From Deroplatys truncata (Eukaryota > Arthropoda > Insecta > Mantodea > Mantidae): 64,000 nt of DNA. The position numbers and the translations under genes were made by a program. Under the pieces are notes generated by a model. That model ran no database searches, was not told where the DNA came from, and saw only the letters and a program-made list of their open reading frames with translations. The stretch lies in contig CM060990.1 of NCBI GenBank assembly GCA_030765065.1, forward strand, positions 465,294,321-465,358,320, read 5' to 3'. Shown in pieces: positions 11,239 through 18,969 of this stretch; position 1 is the first letter of the stretch; each line of letters opens with the position of its first letter.

Positions 11239-11706
11239 GACTTTGTCTAACTGTCATTTAGCTAAGTTCTGTCTGTCACTTCACCAATGTGATCTAGTTC
11301 AGTTCTCACTGTCATGGCTACTTGGTTCTCGCGACACATAGCGGCATAATGAAATACATGTGCAGTAGCCTCTTCTTCCAGATGCTTCACTCGCTGAAGT
11401 TAAACACATGACTTCTCCAATCTCTTGCTCTGCAGCACTCACTGTACACAACCACACTCGTAGTCGCACACTTGATGTTGCATCAGAAACACACTCACTA
11501 ACTGGCTCACTCGAGAGAATGCTCACTTATATAGCAGCTGATTAGAGTTCCAGAATGTTCTAGAAGCAGAGAGAAGGAAACTTCCATAAGATTCTGGTTA
11601 TCTCTTGATAGCGCCTCTGGTGTTTATGCTGGGTGACAGCACTTATCACCTGGTCAGTCATGCCGTCAGCACATTCTATCAATAACCAAGGCTCATAGCT
11701 GCATCA
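11239..11706 (-). repeat. 5' LTR of the Gypsy element (or related solo LTR)
   Basis: Collinear with the LTR at 7360-7850, with many substitutions and small indels, so the pair is old. Just inside it on the minus strand (11235 downward) is TGGTATCAAGAGTGAG, which begins with TGG as tRNA primer-binding sites do and resembles the initiator-methionine type TGGTATCAGAG with one extra base. That assignment is tentative. Confidence 0.75.
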
Positions 11707-13009
11707 GAATATTCCTCCTTTTGGCTTTGAAGTTCATGATATAAAATAGAAACCACCACAATAGAGAATCATGCTTGATAAAAAGTTCCAAACTGTCTTG
11801 TATTGGAATTGTACGCTTCACTTTATTTGTGTTATATTGTTACAAAACTGTGCAACGCATTTCAATGTACATTTACAAATCAACCTTCATCCAGCATTTA
11901 AGAATTTTATCATATAGATAAAATCACATATAGAGATATAGAGGACATGTAATAAATACTTGAAATGCTCTCCTTCTCACTCATGCATTTTCTGTTTACA
12001 CTGTTATAATTTTAAAAATATGAAAAAACATTGACAAAAATTGTTATGTGAATACTAACTAGGTACAATTATTTTGTATACATCACTTGTTTCCTCAAGG
12101 AATATATATTTTAGATGATTAATTAATATTGGGGAAATCTTTTCATCCTGCAAATTGCAAAGTTATAAAATTGTGATATTTTATTGGATGAACCATAAAT
12201 ACTGTTCCTGTGTACTAAATTGTTTTTGGCTGAACTCGCCACTATGTGCCTCACACATAGCAAGCGCCTTCACTTGCTTAGGCACTGAAGATCCAGGGTT
12301 CATATACCTACATTTTATTTTTCGTTTCAGATGTCTTTTGGGTTACTTTATGGAAGCTGATAGTTTGGCAGAAAAGAGATTAATAATACTTACTCTGTGA
12401 TACTTTTTTTTTAGTATAAAAACTTATTATGTAAATTTCTTTTAAATCACAAATTGCCTTTACTGATCATAATAAATAATTGGATTACATGTTATTTGCC
12501 TTAATGAACTTAAGTCCTGAAGATGAAGTAAATGAAAGGCTACAAAAATCAAAAGTCGTTGTAGGCCAACATCTGATAGGAAATGAAATCCAATTTAAGT
12601 TTAGTATAAAAATTTGTGATAAGTTAAAAAGATTATCCTATAAAATTCTGAACACTATAATTGTTAACTTTGAATCATGATTTAAGAATCTAAAAACAAC
12701 TAAGGGCTTTTTGAGCTCATGGATGAGGGTGCATAAGAATGAAAGCCAGCCAAAGCTTTTTTCTTAGCTAAGGACATGATCTGAACTAATATTATTTTTT
12801 GAAAATAAGGATAAACAGTTGGCGTATAAGGATCTGTTCAAGGATCTCATACACAATGGCCTGAAGGACAATAAACTCTGACAGTTAAACTTCTTTAAAC
12901 AGTATTCCAGCAACTATGGTCTGTTGTGAAAGGAGCATTGGTGCTCTAAAATGAACAATACCTAAGAAGTTCTATAACTGAACGTCTTTCCAATCTTTCC
13001 ACATTAGCC
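11707..13009. other. No supported gene
   Basis: AT-rich. Around 12230-12310 there is a stretch ending AGGGTTCATATACC that resembles a tRNA B box, possibly part of an old SINE. A 66-codon frame at 12480-12680 is not recognised. Confidence 0.45.
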
Positions 13010-13344
13010 ACTGAAAAACCTGAGGCTAAAGATGTCTAGAATTCTTATCCAGAGTTACCAATGATAATGCTGATTAACAGCTCTAGATTTGAGCTGATCT
13101 AGAGAAAGCTCAATGTAGTTTAAATTTAGATCTGTGTTATTTCTTAAATTTAGATTTATATCTACTATTTTTAAGGCTTACACATTGGTAATTAGGTATT
13201 ATGATTATTAATACTGCATAATATGTGTAACATTGGCAGTTACTGGGTGATTGCACACTCGCAACTGCACACCCAGAATTGTTCTTGTATATGTGTATTT
13301 ACCCCTGCATGTCCACTATGCGGACCTCTTTTCTGCAAACTTGT

Positions 13345-13510
13345 GTCCATCGTGGAAAAGCATGCTAGCTTCCAGTTCCCAAGCTTGCAGATTCAAACCT
13401 GGTGGAGAGTGATGGATTTTTTTCAGGCATAAAAATCCTTAGCATGGCTTCCTTCAGAAGGGAAGTAAAGCTGGTCCAGTGTCCTAGATTTACAGCACTA
13501 AAAGAACCTC
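13345..13510 (+). mobile_element. tRNA-derived SINE, copy in duplication unit 1
   Basis: Contains a B-box-like GATTCAAACCTGG, then GATGGATTTTTTTCAGGC, AATCCTTAGCATGGCTTCCT, GGGAAGTAAAGCTGG and TAGATTTACAGCACTAAAAG. The last blocks are a recurring tail of arthropod tRNA-derived SINEs, and a related tail (GTAGATTTACTGGTATG) occurs in the SINE at 28.7 kb. Confidence 0.65.
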
Positions 13511-13934
13511 AAGAACCTCACTGAAAAAAACCACGGCTGAAGATGTCTAGAATTCTTATCCAGCATTACCAATGTTTGCTGCTAAAATATAGATTTGAGC
13601 TCATCTAGAGAAAGCTCAATGTTAGTTTAAATTTAGATTTTTATGTTATTTTTGAAATAACATATCTATTATTTTTAAGGCTTACACATTGGTAATTAGG
13701 TATTATGATTATTAATACTGAATAATATGTGCAACATTGGCAGTTACTGGGTGATTGCACACTTGCAACTGCACATCCAGAATTATTCTTGTATATATAC
13801 ATTTACCCCTGCATGTATTTCAAAACATCCACTATGCAGACCCTCTTCTCTGCAAACTTGTGTTCATTACCAGTCAATGGGACACTAAGGACCACAGCAG
13901 TTAAAGAGCATCCATAAACTTAAAAAAAAATCAT

Positions 13935-14110
13935 GGAAAAGCAAGCTAGCCTTCAATTCTTGAGGTCCCAGGTTCAAACCCGGCAGAGAGCGATGGATTT
14001 TTTTCGGGCGTAAAAATCCTTAGCATGGTTTCCTTTGGAAGGGAAGTAAAGCTGGTCCCGTGTAATAGATTTATGGCACATAAAAGAACCTCAAGCCTGA
14101 TAAAGAGACC
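13935..14110 (+). mobile_element. tRNA-derived SINE, copy in duplication unit 2
   Basis: Better preserved than its paralogue in unit 1: B box AGGTTCAAACCCGG, then AAATCCTTAGCATGGTTTCC, GGGAAGTAAAGCTGGTCCCG and TAGATTTATGGCACATAAAA. Confidence 0.7.
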
Positions 14111-14581
14111 TCTGAGCAAAATTTCCAGTCTTTCATGCCCAATATAGAATGGGATGCTAAAGACCACAGCAGTTAAAGAGCGCCCATAAATAAAACTAAA
14201 TTTAAGTTTTTTACACAGTTAGGCAACTCAACTTTTCTAATTACGGGTGCTGGGGTAGCACAGTAGTTTCTTTTCTGGCTCTCATACTGAGAGTCAGGGA
14301 GTCGTAAGCCAGCAGCAAGAGGGGAAGGTTGTGTAGCGGAGCAAGCATGAAAGAACACGAAAAAATGGGAGTGGATGTTCAAACGTACCGACGCAGAATC
14401 GGAAGTTTCGGCAGGAAAAAATAAGAAAAGATGGAAAAATAAAAATGGAAACTCAGATATGGAGTCATGATGGTAATCCCAATATTGCTGATAATAGTAG
14501 GAGTGGAACAGAACCCACGACCAGCGGAAATGAACAAATTAATGGAAGAAATAAGGGAGAGGAATACAACTAGGAAAAAGG

Positions 14582-15463
14582 ATGGATAACAATACAAGAG
14601 AGCTGAAAGAAGCAATGAAAATACAGAGAGAAGAAATGGAGAAACAGATATCAGAATGTAGAGAAAGAATAGATGGGATTGAAAAAAGATACGAAATGGA
14701 TAAGAGGAGAAAAAACTGTGTAATATTTGGGGTGGCAGAGGACAGAAGAAATCTGGAAGACAAGGTATATGAAATTATAGAAGATGTGCTGGAAATATGG
14801 ATGTACGGCTGGGAAACTGAAGATATGTTTAGGATAGGCAAGAAAGGAAGAAAGCCAAGACCTATTATTTTGAAATTGACAACAATAAGAAAAAATGGGA
14901 GATTTTAAGACAAACAAGAAGACTAAGGGGGACAAAAATATTCATAGAACAGGACTATATGAAAGGCGGCGCCGTGGCCGAGTGGTTAGACCACTTGCCT
15001 CTCACCGAGGCGGCCCGGGTTCAATCCCAGGGACCCGCATGTGGGATTTGAGGTGGACAAAGCGGCGTCTGGGCAGGTTTTCTCCGGGTTCTCCGGTTTC
15101 CCCCGCCATTCATTCCACCAACTGCTCCATCATCACCTTTCCTTTCATCCATTTCACCATCATTTCATTTCATCTACTTCCTTCCTCCCATACCAGGCAT
15201 CGAGCTGATCACCCATCCTGGATATTCTGTCTGATCCATGAGTGTCTGCTCCTTGACGGGCCTCTGACCCCAGGCACTTACCTGTAAGTCCTGGGGGGTG
15301 TAAGTCCTACATAAGAGGAGGTTAAACAGAGAAAGAAGAAGAAGAAGACTACATGAAAGAGGAAGAAGACCAAAGGAAGGAATTAATTAAAAGAATGAAT
15401 GAAGCTAGGGCAGTAGGAAAAAAAAGCATATCTAAGAGGTCTACTATTAATAGTGGAAGGTGA
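14582..15463 (+). pseudogene. LINE 1 ORF1 protein, split by a SINE
   Basis: From MDNNTRELKEAMKIQREEME a coiled coil runs to about residue 40, followed by KNCVIFGVAEDRRNLED and EDMFRIGKKGRKPRPIILK, the RRM-like fold typical of LINE ORF1 proteins. The frame breaks at about 14908 and resumes as RRLRGTKIFIEQDYMK. After the SINE it continues with EEEDQRKELIKRMNEARAVG up to about 15463. ORF1 proteins bind the element's own RNA in the cytoplasm and assist target-primed reverse transcription. A basic, glutamate-rich frame at 15474-15968 may be the C-terminal part. Confidence 0.75.
14966..15347 (+). mobile_element. tRNA-derived SINE with 12-bp target duplications
   Basis: The head is tRNA-like: GCCGTGGCCGAGTGGTTAGA (A box) and CCCGGGTTCAATCCCAGGG (B box). 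A central domain follows with GGCAGGTTTTCTCCGGGTTC and TCCGGTTTCCCCC, a block shared by many metazoan SINEs (I believe the Nin-DC type). The tail is GAAGAAGAAGAAG. It is flanked by ACTATATGAAAG (14954-14965) and ACTACATGAAAG (15348-15359), a 12-bp duplication with one change. Removing the SINE and one duplicate restores the ORF1 reading of LINE 1. This SINE is markedly GC-rich relative to its host. Confidence 0.93.
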
Positions 15464-15473
15464 AAATTGAAAT

Positions 15474-15968
15474 ATGAGTATTAAAAGAAACGAAACCAGA
15501 GGAACATATGCACTGCAGCAAAATACAGAATGGCCGGAAAACACAGGACAAAGACCTGAACAAAGAATGGCAGCAGGAATTCAGCAAAGTCAAACAGGGG
15601 TAAGAAGAGAGTATCAACACGAGAGAATGACAGCTTATCAGGAGATAAGAAGAAGTGGGAGAAGCAGCTTTGGAGAGAGACGAGAGGAGGAGACAAGGGA
15701 GATACATCAACAAGAGACAACAAGGGGAAGGCAGGAAGAAGAGTTGGTAGTGGAGGGAGAAGGTGAAGAAGCAACATTGGTGAGCGAAATGACGGAGAGG
15801 GAGGGGCCAGAAGAAAGAAGAAGGGAAGCAGCAGGAATTGTGAGGAGTGAGGGAAGGGAGGCAATGAGAAATAAAAGTGCGGAGAGGGGTAAAATGCAAA
15901 GTGGGGAAGTTATATTGGTAGGGTCCATGAGTGAGGTAGAAGAAATAATAAAAAAGAAAGGTGTATAA
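15474..15968 (+). CDS. LINE 1 spacer frame, low-complexity acidic/basic protein
   Basis: A 164-codon frame begins MSIKRNETRGTYALQQNTEW and is dominated by Glu, Arg and Gly (EEEATLVSE-like stretches). It lies between ORF1 and the endonuclease region of the same LINE. It could be the ORF1 C-terminus or the N-terminus of ORF2. The strand's purine-rich composition alone could keep it open. Confidence 0.35.
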   Translation: MSIKRNETRGTYALQQNTEWPENTGQRPEQRMAAGIQQSQTGVRREYQHERMTAYQEIRRSGRSSFGERREEETREIHQQETTRGRQEEELVVEGEGEEATLVSEMTEREGPEERRREAAGIVRSEGREAMRNKSAERGKMQSGEVILVGSMSEVEEIIKKKGV

Positions 15969-16109
15969 ATTATATCCAAGGATTACATGCAGCTTAGCGG
16001 TGAAAGAGAATAAAGGGAAATGGAGCCTAGAACTACAAGATACCGGAAAATGATGGAGAGTTTTAAGTTTCAAGAACAACCAAAGAATAAATAGGGAAAA
16101 GGGGCTGAA

Positions 16110-16960
16110 ATTAATGTTTTGGAATATAGAAGGGCTAAGAAATAAGATAGGCAGCGGTGAAATTAAAAACATTAGGTGTTTTATGGATTTTGTAGGAGTA
16201 GCAGAGACATGGTTGGGAAAGGAAGAGTAGCAGAGATAGCAGGTTTTAAGTTTCTAGGGAAAAACACAAGGAAAAGATGTGACAGGGGAAGAGCATCAGG
16301 AGGAGTAGGTTTGTTTATAAAGAATGATAGGAAACAATTATTGATATAGAAAAAATGGAGAATAGACATCCCAATGTGTTATGGTCAATAATTAAACAGA
16401 ATAACAGAGTAAGATTAGGAATAGGGGTGGCATATAACCCGCCAGAAGCATCATATTTTTACGACAGTAACTTTTATAGTAAACTAGAAGACATGGAAGA
16501 AATACGAGAAAAGAAGCCAGAGACAGAATTTATTGTGATGGGAGATTTGAATGCGAGAATAGGGGTAGAGAATGGAACGTTATTAGATAAAGAGCAGGTA
16601 GAAGAAGATAGGGATGTGATAAGGCCAAGGAAAAGCAGGGACGGAGTGATTAATAGGGAGGGAAAAAATTACTAGAATTTTGTGAGATAAACAACATGTT
16701 AACATGTAATGAAACAATGGAAGGAGATGAGGAGGGGGAGTTTACATTCGTAAATGCAAATGGGCAAAGTGTAGTAGATTACATGTTATGTAGTGAGGAA
16801 TTGGAGGACAGAGTCACTACATTTAAAATAACAAATGAAGTAGTAGGTAGCAGCCATTTTCCATTAATGATGGAAATAAATGTTTTGGAACAGAAGGTAA
16901 AGAATAAGGAAATAGCTATAAATAGGAATAAAAACAATAAAAGTGTATAAATGGAGGGAG
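16110..16960 (+). pseudogene. LINE 1 endonuclease (APE) domain
   Basis: Begins LMFWNIEGLRNKIGSGEIKN and VGVAETWLG (the N and E of the metal site), then after frame breaks LGIGVAYNPPEASYFY, EFIVMGDLNARIGVENG (the D-N motif) and VVDYMLCSEELEDRV, ending SSHFPLMME with the S-H motif. These blocks are the apurinic-endonuclease-like domain that nicks target DNA. At least three frame breaks separate them, so it is inactive. Confidence 0.82.
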
Positions 16961-17371
16961 GAACTAAAAGAGAACTTTTTAAAAGAATTAAATTCAAAAG
17001 TAAGTCAGATTATGGAATGTGGTGTGTGGTATAAAAATGACTATGGATGAGGGAAATCCAGAAAAAATATTACAGCTACTGAAATTATTACTAACAAGAG
17101 CTGGAGCAGGGATGGAAGGAAGGCACAGAAAAGGCCAAGAAATTAAGGGGTGGTTTGATGAAGAGTGCAGAGCAAAAAAAAAGGGAGGTATTTAAAGAGC
17201 TTATTAGATGGAGGAGATCAGAGAAGGAAAGGGATAGACAAAATCTGATGAAACTTAAGGGAGAATATAAAGGTTTGCTTGAGACTAAGAGGAAAGAATG
17301 GCAGGGAAATTTAGAAAGGAAACTAAAGGCAGCAATAAAGAGTAAGGATAGTAAAAAAAACACGGGAAATA

Positions 17372-18968
17372 GTGAGGATGATGAATAAGAATAGAGGGGA
17401 GAAAGACGAAATTACACCGAGCGAATCGATTGGGTACATTAGAAGGCTAATTGGAGAAGGGAAGAGAGAAAAGCTAGACACAAAAGAAGTAGGACAAGGA
17501 GGAATACTCAATGAAAAATTAGATGGCAAAATCACGGAGATGGAAGTTTACCAGCAAATAAGGAATATAAAAAAAGGCAAAGCAGTAGGAATAGATGGAA
17601 TACCAAGAGAATTTTGGAAAATGTATGGGGAAATGCAAAATGGTTTAAAATATATGACAAAATTATTAAAGAAAATTAAAGAAAAGAATGATGTGCCAGA
17701 ATGTTGGAAAATAAGTATGGTGGTACCAATCTACAAAGGGAAGGGAGGAGCAAATAGACCAGAAAACTATAGGGGAATAAGTTTACTATCAATATTAGGG
17801 AATATATACACAGGTATATTGGCCGACAGATTAAGAAACTGGGTGGAAGAAGAAGGAAAACTGTCAGAATATCAAGCAGGATTCATGAAAGGTAAACAAA
17901 CAATAGATAATATATTTATAATAAAGACTATAATAGATAAGTATCTGAGCAGGAAAAGAGGATGGATATACATGGTTTTTGCAGATTTTGAAAAAGCATT
18001 TGATACAATAGAGAAGCATTAGCTTATAAATTAAGCAAGAAAGGGGTAAGCAAAAATTTTATAAAAGAAATCAAGAAGATTTATAAAGAAATAAAAGTTT
18101 GTATAAGATGTAAAAATAATGGAATTACAGAAATGACTGAGCAAATAATAGGATTAAGACAAGGGTGCAAATTGAGCCCTATATTATCTAATATATTCAT
18201 AGATGACATACTAGAAAGAATGAAAGAAAAAATCTGCACTGCCCCATAATAGCAAATAGAGAGATACCAGGTACACTGTACGCGGATGATATTATGGTTG
18301 GGGCAGTAACGGTAATTGGGCTACAGAAAGCAATCAATGGAATGCATGAATTCTGTGAAGAATGGGGAATTAAAGTAAATATAAACAAATCAAAAGTTAT
18401 GGTATTTAAAAGAGGAAATAAACTAAAAAAAAGAAGTAAAATGGCAGATGGGAGGTTTGAAGTTAGAAGTTGTCAAGGAGTTGGATTATTTGGGGGGTGA
18501 GGATGAACAGTAATGGTGAATGGGTGGCGCATAGCAGGAAGGTTATGGCTAAAGGAAAGGCAGGAATGACAGGAGTACGGATGTGCAAATACAAATTAGA
18601 AATGCCAACTAAATGGATAGAAAGAATGTATGAAGCATTGGTAGAAGCAAGAATGCTATATGCAGTAGAAATTTGGGGGGATCTGAATTAAGCAGAAAAA
18701 TAGACCAGAGCTATAGAACGTTCTGTAAAGAGCTATTGGGGTTACCAAGATCAGCACCAGTGGAAGTAGCATTAGTGGAATTATGAAGAACAAGAAGAAT
18801 GGGAGTGATACTAGAAAGGATATTGAAATTTTGGTTTAGATGCCTGAAAAAAGATGAAGAGGAAATTTTAAGGATGTGTATGGAACAGTAAAAGAGTACG
18901 AAAAATAAGAATAGCTGGTGGACAGGGGTAGAAAAAATTATGGAGAAGATAGGAATGGGAGATGTAAT
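17372..18968 (+). pseudogene. LINE 1 reverse transcriptase, broken
   Basis: The 216-codon frame 17372-18022 has KGKAVGIDGIPREFWK, VVPIYKGKGGANRPENYRG, LSEYQAGFMKGKQTIDNI and YMVFADFEKAFDT (first catalytic Asp). After a one-base break the reading continues IGLRQGCKLSPIL, then GTLYADDIMVGAVTVIGLQ (the YADD motif, intact) and EEWGIKVNINKSKVMVFKRG, then WIERMYEALVEARMLYAVEI and GLPRSAPVEVALVEL before stops. It lacks the C-terminal CCHC seen in its relatives because the copy ends at 18968. Confidence 0.85.
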
Positions 18969-18969
18969 G

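Larger units (their letters stand above)
7360..11706 (-). mobile_element. Degraded Gypsy-type LTR retrotransposon with internal deletion and insertion
   Basis: Two diverged LTRs in the same (minus) orientation bound gag and integrase remnants in the expected order: 5' LTR at 11239-11706, gag at about 8880-8490, integrase region at about 8470-7890, and 3' LTR at 7360-7850. Protease, reverse transcriptase and RNase H are missing. A second transposon appears to sit between the leader and gag (8872-11186). I found no convincing target duplication, so two independent LTR insertions cannot be excluded. Confidence 0.65.
13010..14115. repeat. Tandem duplication of about 0.5 kb, including a SINE in each unit
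   Basis: Unit 1 (13010-13517) and unit 2 (13519 to about 14115) share GATGTCTAGAATTCTTATCC, CTAGAGAAAGCTCAATG, GTAATTAGGTATTATGATTA and CAGTTACTGGGTGATTGCAC in the same order. Unit 2 carries about 90 extra bases before its SINE. Divergence is roughly ten per cent by eye, so the event is not recent. Confidence 0.88.
14340..18968 (+). mobile_element. Nearly full-length APE-type LINE, broken (LINE 1)
   Basis: Contains ORF1 (coiled coil plus RRM-like domain), an endonuclease domain and a reverse transcriptase in the normal order, all with frame breaks. It ends abruptly at about 18968 where a minus-strand LINE of the same group begins. A SINE splits ORF1. Its closest relatives here are LINEs 2, 3 and 4 at 19-21.9, 34.5-36.4 and 38.9-40.5 kb. 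The clade is uncertain: the relatives' C-terminal CCHC motif fits the R1/LOA/I part of the LINE tree, but I cannot place it. Confidence 0.85.

Noticed and set aside
7355..11711. A target-site duplication around the Gypsy LTR pair
   Set aside because: The flanking five bases (AGTAT and GAATA) do not match, so I did not claim one.
14966..15045. A genuine tRNA gene (Leu- or Ser-like head)
   Set aside because: It is the tRNA-derived head of a SINE with a body, tail and target duplications.
15447..16172. A 241-codon minus-strand hydrophobic frame that looks like a membrane protein
   Set aside because: It is antisense to LINE 1 low-complexity sequence, and the hydrophobicity comes from pyrimidine-rich codons.
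14379..16369. Many long minus-strand frames rich in Ser, Leu, Phe and Pro
   Set aside because: They are shadows of the purine-rich LINE 1 coding strand on the plus strand, with no family similarity.
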